DNA from: an uncultured Flavobacterium sp.
GTDB lineage: Bacteria; Bacteroidota; Bacteroidia; Flavobacteriales; Flavobacteriaceae
Direction: 5' to 3'
Assembly (NCBI RefSeq): GCF_963422545.1
Contig: NZ_OY730259.1
Span: 1 to 64,000 of the forward strand
Length of the DNA stretch: 64,000 nt
Shown here: positions 56,102 through 64,000 of the stretch, one piece after another
Position numbering within the stretch: position 1 is the first letter of the stretch
Layout of the letters: each line of letters begins with the position of its first letter
Translations under genes and position numbers: made by a program
The notes under the pieces: model-generated
The model's database searches: none
What the model was told of the DNA's origin: nothing
Seen by the model: the letters and a program-made list of their open reading frames with translations, nothing else

Positions 56102-58711
56102 ATGCAGAAGATTATTTATATTTTGTTTTTAAGTTTTGTATCCACTTTAAGTAGTGCACAAGAGTATAAAGGATATACATTAACTAAAGACAAATTATCT
56201 ATAGATTTATCTGAGGGAATCCTCAATATAATTCCACTTACCGAAAAATCAATAAGAGTACAATATCAAATAGGAAATTTAAAAGAAACACAAGAGTTTG
56301 TCTTTATCAATACGCCTAAAGTACCCGATTTTGTATTGAAAGAAACCGAAAGCACTTTAAAGCTCAGCACAAAAACAACAACAGTTACATTCGATAAAAA
56401 GACGGGAGTTATTGCTTATAGTGACAAATCAGGCAAAATATTTCTTAGCGAAAAAGCAAATACAAGAAGATTAAAACCAGCCACTATTATGGGAGAACCT
56501 TGTTTTGAAGCAGAACAAGGTTTTGAATCTCCTGAAGATGAATATTTATTTGGCTTAGGACAGTTTCAGGATGGTTTTTATAATTTAAAAAATGTAACCC
56601 GTAAACTAATCCAGGTTAACACACAAATTGCAATTCCGTTTTTAGTATCCAGCAAAGGTTATGGATTGTTATGGCATCAGTACGGATTAACCTATTTTAA
56701 TCCTACAACTCAAAGTATTACTTTGACCAAGAATACAATAAATGAAGGTGAAAAACGAGAAATTGAAGTAACAACAACTTCGGGAACACAAAAAGTTTCA
56801 GAACAACAGTCTGTATATTCAGGGAATTTTTCAATAGCCAAAGAAGGAGAATACTCCGTCATGCTTGATCTGGGAGACATGGACAGCCGTCATTTAGTAT
56901 TAATTGATGGTAGTGATGTAATTAATCAATCTAATTTATGGCTGCCGCCGGCAGTGAGCAAGTTAGTTCAATTAAAAGAAGGGGAGCATACTGTAAAAGT
57001 AATTTGCAAATCGAGTAACACGCCATCTCTTAGTTTAAAACTTTCTAATAATGAAACCGTTTTTAATTCTCCAAATGCAAAATCACTTGATTATGTTGTT
57101 TTTGCGGGAAAAAATACAGACGAAATTATAGCGAATTATCGTAACCTGACGGGCACTGTACCAATGTTACCCAAATGGGCATTTGGTTTTTGGCAGTGTC
57201 GTGAGCGATATACTTCTGGCGAGCATCTGGTTTCTACAATCAAAGAATTTAGAAAACGCAATTTACCTGTCGATGTTATTGTACAAGACTGGCAGTATTG
57301 GGGTAAATATGGCTGGGGTGTACCAAAATTTGATGAAACACATTATCCCGATCCTGAAAAGTTTATAAAAGAAATTCATGATTTGAATGCACATTTTTCT
57401 ATTTCTGTGTGGGAAAATCTGAGTAAGGAATCTGAAATTGCCAAGGAATATTTATCGAAAGATTTATTCATTCCCAACAGCCCATGGATAGATATTTTTA
57501 ATCCTGAAACTCAAAAAGTACATTGGAATGCACTGAACAAAAATTTATTTGCCCTGGGTGTAGATTCCTGGTGGATGGATGCCACAGAACCTGAAAACGA
57601 TGCATTAAAAGGAAAGAAGACTTATTTTGGTTTAGGCGATTTTTACCGTTTGACCTATCCGTTATTTGTCAGCAAAGCAATCTATGAAGGACAAAGAAAT
57701 GCCAATCCCGAAAAAAGAGTAGTTATTCTGACCCGTTCGGCATTTTTAGGGCAGCAACGATATGGTACAATCAATTGGTCAGGAGATATTGGATGGAATT
57801 GGGAAACCTATAAACGCCAAATAGTGGCAGGTCTAAATTATAATCTCACAGGAATGCCTTACTGGACTACTGATATTGGTGGATTCTTTCGTCCCGGATC
57901 AACACAATATACAGATGAAAAGTATCATGAAATACTTATTCGTTGGTTTCAATGGGCTGTTTTCAATCCCATATTCCGAATGCATGGCTATCAAACAGAA
58001 ACTGAACCTTGGAAATATGGTGAAAAAGTAGAAAATAATATGCGTTCTATGATGAATCTTCGATATCAATTACTGCCCTATATCTATTCAGAAGCATGGC
58101 AGATATCAAAGAATAATTCAACATTGATGCGGCCTTTAATTATGGATTTTAATAATGACACGACTGCCATAAGCCAGGAGTATCAATACATGTTTGGAAA
58201 ATCATTTTTGATAGCGCCTGTCACAAAACCAGATGTCACCCATTGGGATGTTTATTTACCCAAAAATAACGCTTGGTTTGATTTCTGGACCAATAAACGA
58301 TTTGAAGGAGGGCAGACCATTTCGACTTCAACACCATTGGATAAAATTCCTGTTTTTGTAAAAGAAGGTTCAATTGTACCTATGGGTAATGTAATCCAGA
58401 ATACAAACTCTAAACAAGACGTTCTTGAAATCCGGATTTATACTGGTAAAGACGGCGCATTTACATTATATGATGATGAAGGTGATAATTATAATTATGA
58501 AAAAGGGGCACATATTGAAATCCCTATAATCTGGAATGAAAAAAATCAAAGTCTGACCTTGGAAAAACAAATAGGTAATTATAAAAATCGAACAGCAATA
58601 TACACAATGAATATTGTATGGATCTCTGCAAATCAAAATGAAAAGGTCTTCAAAACAGTAAAATATACGGGTAAAAAAGTAGTGATAAAAAAATCAGATG
58701 ATAAAAATTGA
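56102..58711 (+). CDS. GH31 alpha-xylosidase/alpha-glucosidase with inserted PA14-like domain
   Basis: The 869-residue protein has a signal peptide (IIYILFLSFVSTLSSAQ). The N-terminal GH31 beta-sandwich is interrupted at about residues 225-325 by a beta-rich insert (SGNFSIAKEGEYSVMLDLGD onward) resembling a PA14 or carbohydrate-binding domain, though shorter than usual. The barrel shows WAFGFWQCRERYTSGEHL, nucleophile D493 in SWWMDATEPEND and acid/base D562 in WSGDIGWNWET. GH31 enzymes with such an insert are often alpha-xylosidases. Here it could remove alpha-xylose from complex xylan or xyloglucan side chains. It lies 22 bp after GH97. Confidence 0.92.
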   Translation: MQKIIYILFLSFVSTLSSAQEYKGYTLTKDKLSIDLSEGILNIIPLTEKSIRVQYQIGNLKETQEFVFINTPKVPDFVLKETESTLKLSTKTTTVTFDKKTGVIAYSDKSGKIFLSEKANTRRLKPATIMGEPCFEAEQGFESPEDEYLFGLGQFQDGFYNLKNVTRKLIQVNTQIAIPFLVSSKGYGLLWHQYGLTYFNPTTQSITLTKNTINEGEKREIEVTTTSGTQKVSEQQSVYSGNFSIAKEGEYSVMLDLGDMDSRHLVLIDGSDVINQSNLWLPPAVSKLVQLKEGEHTVKVICKSSNTPSLSLKLSNNETVFNSPNAKSLDYVVFAGKNTDEIIANYRNLTGTVPMLPKWAFGFWQCRERYTSGEHLVSTIKEFRKRNLPVDVIVQDWQYWGKYGWGVPKFDETHYPDPEKFIKEIHDLNAHFSISVWENLSKESEIAKEYLSKDLFIPNSPWIDIFNPETQKVHWNALNKNLFALGVDSWWMDATEPENDALKGKKTYFGLGDFYRLTYPLFVSKAIYEGQRNANPEKRVVILTRSAFLGQQRYGTINWSGDIGWNWETYKRQIVAGLNYNLTGMPYWTTDIGGFFRPGSTQYTDEKYHEILIRWFQWAVFNPIFRMHGYQTETEPWKYGEKVENNMRSMMNLRYQLLPYIYSEAWQISKNNSTLMRPLIMDFNNDTTAISQEYQYMFGKSFLIAPVTKPDVTHWDVYLPKNNAWFDFWTNKRFEGGQTISTSTPLDKIPVFVKEGSIVPMGNVIQNTNSKQDVLEIRIYTGKDGAFTLYDDEGDNYNYEKGAHIEIPIIWNEKNQSLTLEKQIGNYKNRTAIYTMNIVWISANQNEKVFKTVKYTGKKVVIKKSDDKN

Positions 58712-58781
58712 ATCTAAAATTCAAGTGAGATAAAAGAATAATTAATACCACACAATTAATAATAAACAAAAAAACAAAATA

Positions 58782-59744
58782 ATGAAAAACCAAACCAAAA
58801 TTTTCTTTGTAGCAATGTGCAGTTTGTTAGGAATTAAAATGGAAGCACAAAATCCTATAATCAAAGATATTTTCACTGCAGATCCGGCTCCTCTTGTACA
58901 TAAAGGCATATTGTATTTGTATACAGGACATGATGTAGCGACTCAGGAAGACACAAATTATAAAATGGCCGACTGGCATGTGTTTTCTACAACAAATATG
59001 AAAGACTGGAAAGATCACGGAGCACCGCTTTCACCTGGCACATTTTCGTGGGCTACAGGAGATGCTTATGCAGCTCAATGTATCGAGAGAGATGGAAAGT
59101 TTTATTGGTTTGTTGCTACATTCCACAAGAAAGACGAGATAAGCGGCGGTGGCGCGGCAATAGGTGTAGCGGTTTCAGACAGTCCTACAGGTCCTTTTAA
59201 AGATGCAATTGGAAAAGCGCTTATAGTAAATGAAATGACAACAGATATGAAATTTGCCTGGGATGATATTGACCCAACCGTATTTGTTGACGATGATGGA
59301 CAGGCTTACTTGTTTTGGGGGAATGGAAGCTGTAAATGGGTAAAGCTGAAAAAGAATATGACAGAAGTAGATGGATCTATTACCACTTTCACACCTAAAA
59401 ATTATATCGAGGGACCTTGGGTATACAAAAGAAAAGGACTTTACTATTTAGTATATGCCAGTGCAGGTACAAAACCAGAAATGATAGAATACTGCACTTC
59501 TAAAAATATAACAGGACCTTGGGCTTATCAGGGAATTATTCAGGAAAATGTACAAAATAGTTTTACCACACATCCGGGTATTATTGACTATAAAGGAAAA
59601 TCATACTTTTTTTATCACAACGGAAGTTTACCAACAGGCGGCAGTTACAGACGTTCAATTTGTGTAGATTATATGCATTATAACAAGGACGGAACCATTC
59701 AAAAAATAATACAAACCACAGAAGGTGTAAGTAAGATCAAGTAA
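58782..59744 (+). CDS. Secreted single-domain GH43 glycosidase
   Basis: The 320-residue protein has a short signal peptide (FFVAMCSLLGIKMEAQ). The GH43 residues are the base Asp in IFTADPAPLVHKGILYLY, the second Asp in DDIDPTVFVDDDGQAYLFWG and the acid Glu in NYIEGPWVYKRKGLYYLVYAS. The overall pattern, with ATGDAYAAQCIERDGKFYWF, is that of arabinofuranosidases or xylosidases acting on arabinoxylan. No carbohydrate-binding domain is attached. It probably works in the periplasm between GH31 (70 bp upstream) and GH8 (11 bp downstream). Confidence 0.9.
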   Translation: MKNQTKIFFVAMCSLLGIKMEAQNPIIKDIFTADPAPLVHKGILYLYTGHDVATQEDTNYKMADWHVFSTTNMKDWKDHGAPLSPGTFSWATGDAYAAQCIERDGKFYWFVATFHKKDEISGGGAAIGVAVSDSPTGPFKDAIGKALIVNEMTTDMKFAWDDIDPTVFVDDDGQAYLFWGNGSCKWVKLKKNMTEVDGSITTFTPKNYIEGPWVYKRKGLYYLVYASAGTKPEMIEYCTSKNITGPWAYQGIIQENVQNSFTTHPGIIDYKGKSYFFYHNGSLPTGGSYRRSICVDYMHYNKDGTIQKIIQTTEGVSKIK

Positions 59745-59755
59745 AAAAGATAAAC

Positions 59756-61054
59756 ATGGTTTTATATAAAAAAAGGACTAGGGAATACTTAGTTATAATC
59801 CGATTTTTAATACTGATTTTTGCCTTGATTATTCCCGCTTTTGTCATTAGTCAAAATAAGAAGAAAACAGAAAAATCAGAACTTAAAAAATCTCAATATC
59901 GGAATCTTTTTGCAGCAGCAGGTTACAGTCAAATTGAAATAGACAAGAAATTAGCCAAAGCATATTATGATGTTTTTGAGGGACCAAATCGAGTGTATTT
60001 TGAAGAAGGTGACTCTTTAGGATATGTTTCGGATGTTAAAAATAAGGATGCCCGTACCGAAGGAATGTCATACGGAATGATGGTCGCCGTTCAACTCAAT
60101 AAAAAAGAGGTTTTTGATCGACTTTGGCGATGGTCTGTAAAATACATGCAACATCAAAACGGACCAAGAGAAGGCTATTTTGCATGGAGTGTAAATCCGG
60201 AGACCAAAAAACAAAATTCCGCTGGTTCTGCTTCAGATGGAGAATTGTATTATATAACCAGTCTGCTTTTTGCTTCTAATAAATGGGGTAATAATACAGG
60301 AATAAACTACTACAAAGGAGCCAGAAAAATATTGGATGCCATGTGGAAAAAAGACGGTACCGGAAATGTATATAATATTATAAATACTGAACATAAGCAA
60401 ATATCCTTTGTACCTGAAGGCGGTGGATACAATTGGACAGATCCTTCTTATCATGTTCCTGCATTTTACGAAATATGGGCATTGTATGCAAAAGACGGTC
60501 ACGAGCAGTTTTATAAAAAATGTGCCGACGTTTCTCGTGATTTTTTACATAAAGCTTGTCATCCTGTAACAGGTCTAACCTCAGATTATGCTAAGTTTAA
60601 TGGCGAACCTCATCCAACACCTTGGTTGCCACCTGCATTTCGTTATGATTCCTGGCGTGTTCCTATGAATATAGCAATGGATTATATCTGGTACGGAAAA
60701 GATAAAAAATGGCAGGAAGATTATGCTGAAAGATTTCAAAATTTTCTTAGATCTAAGGGATTAGATACTTATAATGATCAGTTTAATCTGGATGGTTCTA
60801 CTCCTGACTTTATTCTTCAGGCAGGTCCGGTCAAAAAACTCAGACACTCAATAGGGTTAGTGTCAACAGCGGCAGCAGCATCTTTAGTCAATCAGGATAA
60901 AGGAAGTATCGATTTTGTTCATGCTGTCTGGAATGCTAAACTTGAACCTTATGACGATGGTTACTATGATCCCTATTATGATGGACTAATGTACCTCTTC
61001 AGTTTAATGCATCTTAGTGGGAAATATCAAATTATAACTCCGGAATTTAAATAA
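59756..61054 (+). CDS. GH8 reducing-end xylose-releasing exo-oligoxylanase
   Basis: The 432-residue protein starts with a basic stretch and a hydrophobic segment (about residues 15-32, FLILIFALIIPAFVISQ), giving a signal peptide or membrane anchor. The (alpha/alpha)6 barrel of GH8 follows: catalytic acid E102 in DARTEGMSYGMMVAVQ, FAWSVNPETKKQNSAGSASD, NWTDPSYHVPAFYEIWA and PPAFRYDSWRVPMNIAMDY. The pattern is closest to Rex enzymes, which remove single xylose units from the reducing end of xylo-oligosaccharides, rather than to GH8 cellulases. It would shorten imported oligomers in the periplasm. Confidence 0.92.
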   Translation: MVLYKKRTREYLVIIRFLILIFALIIPAFVISQNKKKTEKSELKKSQYRNLFAAAGYSQIEIDKKLAKAYYDVFEGPNRVYFEEGDSLGYVSDVKNKDARTEGMSYGMMVAVQLNKKEVFDRLWRWSVKYMQHQNGPREGYFAWSVNPETKKQNSAGSASDGELYYITSLLFASNKWGNNTGINYYKGARKILDAMWKKDGTGNVYNIINTEHKQISFVPEGGGYNWTDPSYHVPAFYEIWALYAKDGHEQFYKKCADVSRDFLHKACHPVTGLTSDYAKFNGEPHPTPWLPPAFRYDSWRVPMNIAMDYIWYGKDKKWQEDYAERFQNFLRSKGLDTYNDQFNLDGSTPDFILQAGPVKKLRHSIGLVSTAAAASLVNQDKGSIDFVHAVWNAKLEPYDDGYYDPYYDGLMYLFSLMHLSGKYQIITPEFK

Positions 61055-61078
61055 TTTTTTAAACTAAAAACTAAAAAT

Positions 61079-62206
61079 ATGAAACAGTATACAATTGTAA
61101 TGTTATTGGTATTTATTTTGTCAGGTAGTGTAGTTTCTGCACAAGCAAGCCAGACTTCTATTATTATCGAAGATTTTAAACCTTCGGGAGTTAATCAGCC
61201 CGGACAAGAATATCCAAAAGTCAACTCTCAGGGTTATGCGCGATTTCAAATTTTAGCTCCCGAAGCTAAATCTGTTGTAGTAAGTCTTGGATTGGGCGGA
61301 GCAAAAGGAGGAACTGTTCTCGCAAAAGAGGAAGATGGTTACTGGAGAGGTACAACTGCAGGTGCAATGGACGAAGGATTTCACTATTATCATGTAACTG
61401 TCGATGGCGGTATTTTTAACGATCCGGGCGCACTCAACTTTTATGGTTCTACGCGTTGGGAAAGCGGTATCGAAATTCCGGCACATGATCAGGATTTTTA
61501 TTCGCTGAAAGATGTTCCGCACGGAAATGTACAGCAGATTCTTTTTCCTTCAAAAAGCACCAATACATCACGCAGAGCTTTTGTTTATACACCGCCAGGA
61601 TATCATAAAGATAAAACGAAACAGTATCCGGTTTTGTATTTACAGCATGGCTGGGGAGAAGACGAAACTGCCTGGAGCAATCAGGGACGTGTCAATTTAA
61701 TCATGGATAATTTGATTGCAGAAGGCAAAATAAAACCATTCATTATTGTAATGACTTACGGAATGACAAACGATGTTAAATACGGCGGTTTGGCAAGTTT
61801 CAAAATCGAACCATTCCAGACCGTTCTTGTAGACGAGTTAATTCCTTATGTTGATTCAAATTTTCGCACACTTAGTAATCAGGCAAATCGCGCAATGGCT
61901 GGTTTATCAATGGGAGGAATGGAAACACATAGTATTACGCTTAATAAACCTGATGTTTTTTCGTATTACGCACTTCTAAGCGGAGGTATTTATAAACCGG
62001 AAGAAATTAAAGATAAATCAAAAGCTAAGCTGATTTTTATAAGTTGTGGTAGCCGCGAAAGACCGGAGTCTGTGCAAACTGCAGTAAAAAGTCTGAAAGA
62101 TGCCGGATACAATGCGGTTTCTTATGTCTCTGAAAATACAGCTCATGAATTTTTGACCTGGCGCCGCAGCTTCAAAGAATTAGCACCGCTTTTATTTAAA
62201 GAGTAA
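61079..62206 (+). CDS. CBM48-CE1 esterase (feruloyl/acetylxylan type)
   Basis: The 375-residue protein has a signal peptide (MLLVFILSGSVVSAQ). Residues about 35-130 form a CBM48-like beta-sandwich (GYARFQILAPEAKSVVVSL, MDEGFHYYHVTVDG). Residues about 145-375 are a CE1 alpha/beta hydrolase: RRAFVYTPPGYHKD, YPVLYLQHGWGEDETAW, nucleophile S277 in AGLSMGGMET and the His in TAHEFLTWRRS. The acid residue is less clear: the usual position reads CGSRERPES. This architecture is typical of feruloyl or acetyl xylan esterases in Bacteroidota. It is the last gene of the GH97-GH31-GH43-GH8 operon. Confidence 0.9.
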   Translation: MKQYTIVMLLVFILSGSVVSAQASQTSIIIEDFKPSGVNQPGQEYPKVNSQGYARFQILAPEAKSVVVSLGLGGAKGGTVLAKEEDGYWRGTTAGAMDEGFHYYHVTVDGGIFNDPGALNFYGSTRWESGIEIPAHDQDFYSLKDVPHGNVQQILFPSKSTNTSRRAFVYTPPGYHKDKTKQYPVLYLQHGWGEDETAWSNQGRVNLIMDNLIAEGKIKPFIIVMTYGMTNDVKYGGLASFKIEPFQTVLVDELIPYVDSNFRTLSNQANRAMAGLSMGGMETHSITLNKPDVFSYYALLSGGIYKPEEIKDKSKAKLIFISCGSRERPESVQTAVKSLKDAGYNAVSYVSENTAHEFLTWRRSFKELAPLLFKE

Positions 62207-62225
62207 TGAATTATGTATTAATTAA

Positions 62226-62258
62226 AAAAAGGCTTCATATATAATATGAAGCCTTTTT
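62226..62258 (+). terminator. Intrinsic terminator after the CE1 gene
   Basis: AAAAAGGCTTCATAT and ATATGAAGCCTTTTT form a perfect 15-bp stem with a T-run. It ends the xylan region. Confidence 0.92.
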
Positions 62259-62573
62259 GCTGTTATTCTTTCTTGGAATGAATTTTATATTTTAAAATAG
62301 TATTCTCTGTTACTTTTTTTAGCTAATTCCATTAAAATACAACATCCATGTTATTAACTGCATCAAATTTACTTTCTGTTTTTCTTGTATAGACTTATTT
62401 TTATGAAGAGTAATATTACTATTGATTTTGATCTAATACCTTCCAAATGTGCATTATAAAATCATTGCTTAGAGGGGCTGCTCTTCATTGTATAAGCAAT
62501 TTGGATTGTGTAACAGAAATCAAAAATCAGCAGTGTATTACAACTTTATAAACTAACATCTAAACCACAAATT
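62259..62573. other. 315-bp intergenic region before GH16
   Basis: AT-rich sequence with no gene. No good copy of the -33/-7 pattern or of the LacI-type motif was found, so control of GH16 remains open. Confidence 0.4.
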
Positions 62574-63488
62574 ATGAAAAATTTAAGTAGTATTGCATTA
62601 ATGCTAACATGTGTTTTAGGATTTTCTTCGTGCGTTGAAAATTCTGAAACAGAAAAAAAAATGGATAATACAAGTACAAATGTGAGTACTGCTAAAGTAG
62701 CCGGATCTCCCTGGATCAAACAATTCGAAGATACATTTGATGTAGGTTCTTCACTTTCGAAATGGACAAAGGTGCAACGTACGGATTATAACTCCAGATA
62801 TTGTGATTACAACAGTTCTGTGCCTACAATACAATCAAGAGATGGAAGAGGCTGTCTGGAAATTAAGACTACAAAGCTGAGTGCAACTAAATACCAATCG
62901 GGATTTATTAAGTCTATTTATCAGTATACACCTGAAAATAATACCGAATACATGCTGTCTGCTAATATTAAATTAGTGGCAATGGATGGAGCAAATTATA
63001 AATCATTCGCAGATACTTATGGGGCCTGGCCTGCTTTCTGGACTGTTCAGGAAAATGGATGGCCTACACATGGAGAAATTGATATTATGGAAGGGTATTC
63101 TTTTGCACCAAATGCATCTCGTTTTACATCGAATCTTTTTTATGGCACAGCTTCGGGTGCGAACCAATTAGGAAACGTAGCAGAGCGACAATATCCGGGT
63201 GGATTTAATGTAAACGGAAACAATGGATGGCATTTATATGAATGTTTCTGGAGAATGAAAGATAATGTGGTAACGGTAACTATAAAGGTCGATAATACAA
63301 CAGTTTCTACATATACTAACAGTAGCGTATCTAACCTTAATTTAAATAAATTTGAGAATCATAATATAATTTTCAACTTGAATGTAGGTTCAAATGATTC
63401 AAATTTTATAAATCCTAATAAAATAAATTTATTTACAACTGTTATGATGTGGGTAGACGATGTTACAGTATATAAGAAGCCGATATAA
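62574..63488 (+). CDS. GH16 endo-beta-glucanase-like lipoprotein
   Basis: The 304-residue protein starts with a lipoprotein signal (LMLTCVLGFSSCVEN, lipid Cys near residue 20), then a short Ser/Thr-rich linker. The GH16 beta-sandwich covers about residues 45-303, with GAWPAFWTV and the catalytic signature HGEIDIMEGYS (E168, D170, E173), which matches the active ExDxxE form. GH16 enzymes cut beta-1,3/1,4-glucans, laminarin, agar or xyloglucan; the subfamily cannot be assigned here. Beside a xylan locus, mixed-linkage beta-glucan of cereal walls is one plausible target. It is a single-gene unit between two terminators. Confidence 0.88.
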   Translation: MKNLSSIALMLTCVLGFSSCVENSETEKKMDNTSTNVSTAKVAGSPWIKQFEDTFDVGSSLSKWTKVQRTDYNSRYCDYNSSVPTIQSRDGRGCLEIKTTKLSATKYQSGFIKSIYQYTPENNTEYMLSANIKLVAMDGANYKSFADTYGAWPAFWTVQENGWPTHGEIDIMEGYSFAPNASRFTSNLFYGTASGANQLGNVAERQYPGGFNVNGNNGWHLYECFWRMKDNVVTVTIKVDNTTVSTYTNSSVSNLNLNKFENHNIIFNLNVGSNDSNFINPNKINLFTTVMMWVDDVTVYKKPI

Positions 63489-63510
63489 TAAGAAATTAAA
63501 ATTGAGATAT

Positions 63511-63545
63511 AAAAAAACACCACTTTTTCAAGTGGTGTTTTTTGT
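63511..63545 (+). terminator. Intrinsic terminator after GH16
   Basis: AAAACACCACTT and AAGTGGTGTTTT form a stem with a short loop, followed by T. It starts 22 bp after the GH16 stop. Confidence 0.88.
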
Positions 63546-63566
63546 TTCTAGTAGATTCTTAGTAAA

Positions 63567-63603
63567 AAAAAGAGACTGTCTCAAAAGTCAAGACAGCTCT
63601 TTT
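63567..63603. repeat. Hairpin related to the terminator at 63900
   Basis: AAAAGAGACTGTCT pairs with AGACAGCTCTTTT with one bulge. The same 'aaaagag-ctgt' theme recurs at 63900-63940. The two hairpins flank the inverted-repeat region, an arrangement like the ends of a small non-coding mobile element. Confidence 0.5.
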
Positions 63604-63656
63604 ATTATAATTATTTGTTTGTTTTTAATGTAAACTTAACTTGTTTCTACAAATGA

Positions 63657-63885
63657 AATGTTCCTACGGAACAAAGAATATAACTTGTTATTTTTTGATA
63701 TCGGGTTTCATTCCATTAGGAATGTTTCATAGGTAGAAAAAATAGAGGTCAGACACATTTACGTTCCGTAGGAACGTTTGATATGCCAGATTATTAAAAA
63801 ACGATCTCAAAATCAAACGTTCCTACGGAACGTAAACGATGATAATAATATAATTTCTACCTATGAAATGTTCCTACGGAACAAA
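63657..63885. repeat. Nested inverted repeats built on GTTCCTACGGAAC
   Basis: Four copies of GTTCCTACGGAAC or its complement lie near 63660, 63763, 63818 and 63870. The middle pair forms perfect 25-bp inverted arms (63758-63782 and 63812-63836). An outer pair, 'tttcataggtagaaa' near 63725 and 'tttctacctatgaaa' near 63854, surrounds them. The whole can fold into a large cruciform. No coding frame spans it. Confidence 0.8.
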
Positions 63886-63899
63886 GAAATATGTAAAAT

Positions 63900-63940
63900 A
63901 AAAAGAGGCTGTTTCACAACTTGTGATACAGCCTCTTTTT
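63900..63940 (-). terminator. Terminator hairpin, probably for the minus-strand gene at the right edge
   Basis: AAAAGAGGCTGT and ACAGCCTCTTTT form a 12-bp stem, with TTCACAAC and TTGTGA extending it. It lies just 2 bp beyond the stop of the partial minus-strand frame, with T-runs on both strands. Confidence 0.75.
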
Positions 63941-63942
63941 AT

Positions 63943-64000
63943 TTAGTTTAAACCTTCAAGGAATCCGGTATGCGAACTTTTGATTGCAAAATTTGAATCA
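63943..64000 (-). CDS. C-terminal end of an unidentified minus-strand gene
   Basis: Reading leftward from the window edge, the open frame gives DSNFAIKSSHTGFLEGLN and a TAA stop (63943-63945). Only 18 residues are visible, so the product is not recognisable. The strong hairpin terminator directly behind the stop supports a real gene end. Confidence 0.4.
   Translation of the reverse strand, partial: DSNFAIKSSHTGFLEGLN

Overview
The window looks like a chromosomal segment of a Flavobacterium-like member of the Bacteroidota. The evidence is AT-rich sequence, two SusC/SusD pairs, a hybrid two-component system, promoters of the TTG-N(18-19)-TAnnTTTG type, weak Shine-Dalgarno sites, and intergenic palindromes and hairpin repeats of the kind common in flavobacteria. 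No tRNA, rRNA, CRISPR array, transposase or replication origin was seen. The species is inferred, not proven.

Left part (1-9.2 kb), outside the xylan theme. Six minus-strand genes encode an alpha/beta hydrolase of the non-haem chloroperoxidase type, a 105-residue conserved protein, a YcaC-like isochorismatase-family hydrolase, an alginate-export-type outer-membrane barrel, a secreted stand-alone M17 N-terminal domain and a YtcJ-like amidohydrolase. The amidohydrolase is frameshifted at the window edge. A LacI-family regulator, an AraC-family regulator and a PEBP-fold protein follow on the plus strand.

Xylan polysaccharide-utilisation region (9.4-62.2 kb), nearly all on the plus strand. (1) 9.4-15.1 kb: GH67 alpha-glucuronidase (broken by an in-frame TGA), an SDR and mannonate dehydratase for glucuronate catabolism, and a GH10 xylanase lipoprotein. 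(2) 15.3-22.3 kb: a GPH sugar:cation symporter, a cytoplasmic GH43, a Nudix-like (NrtR-type) regulator, xylulokinase, xylose isomerase and a small transaldolase. (3) 22.9-42.1 kb: SusC/SusD, GH43, an SGNH esterase, a CE6-CE1 fusion esterase, GH115, GH95, GH43 and GH97. (4) 42.2-51.5 kb: a hybrid two-component regulator and a second SusC/SusD. (5) 51.7-53.1 kb, minus strand: a second GPH symporter. (6) 54.1-62.2 kb: GH97, GH31, GH43, GH8 and a CBM48-CE1 esterase. A separate GH16 lipoprotein gene follows at 62.6 kb.

How it works together (inference from families). The GH10 lipoprotein cuts xylan at the cell surface and SusC/SusD import oligosaccharides. Periplasmic GH115, GH43, GH95, GH97, GH31 and esterases remove glucuronate, arabinose, galactose or L-galactose, xylose and acyl decorations. 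GH8 trims xylo-oligosaccharides from the reducing end. GPH symporters carry small sugars inward, where GH43, XylA, XylB and transaldolase finish xylose and SDR/UxuA act on glucuronate. The side-chain enzyme set points to a complex glucuronoarabinoxylan such as cereal bran xylan.

The most interesting signal is regulatory. A 12-bp near-palindrome, ACAACCGATTGT, with the central CG typical of LacI-family operators, occurs upstream of four plus-strand xylan units and, with one mismatch, just before the lacI-type gene itself. Other points of note are the two gene lesions, a promoter-plus-terminator leader with no gene between them before the GH97/GH31 operon, two copies of an unrelated 18-bp palindrome near the minus-strand cluster, and several families of intergenic hairpin repeats.
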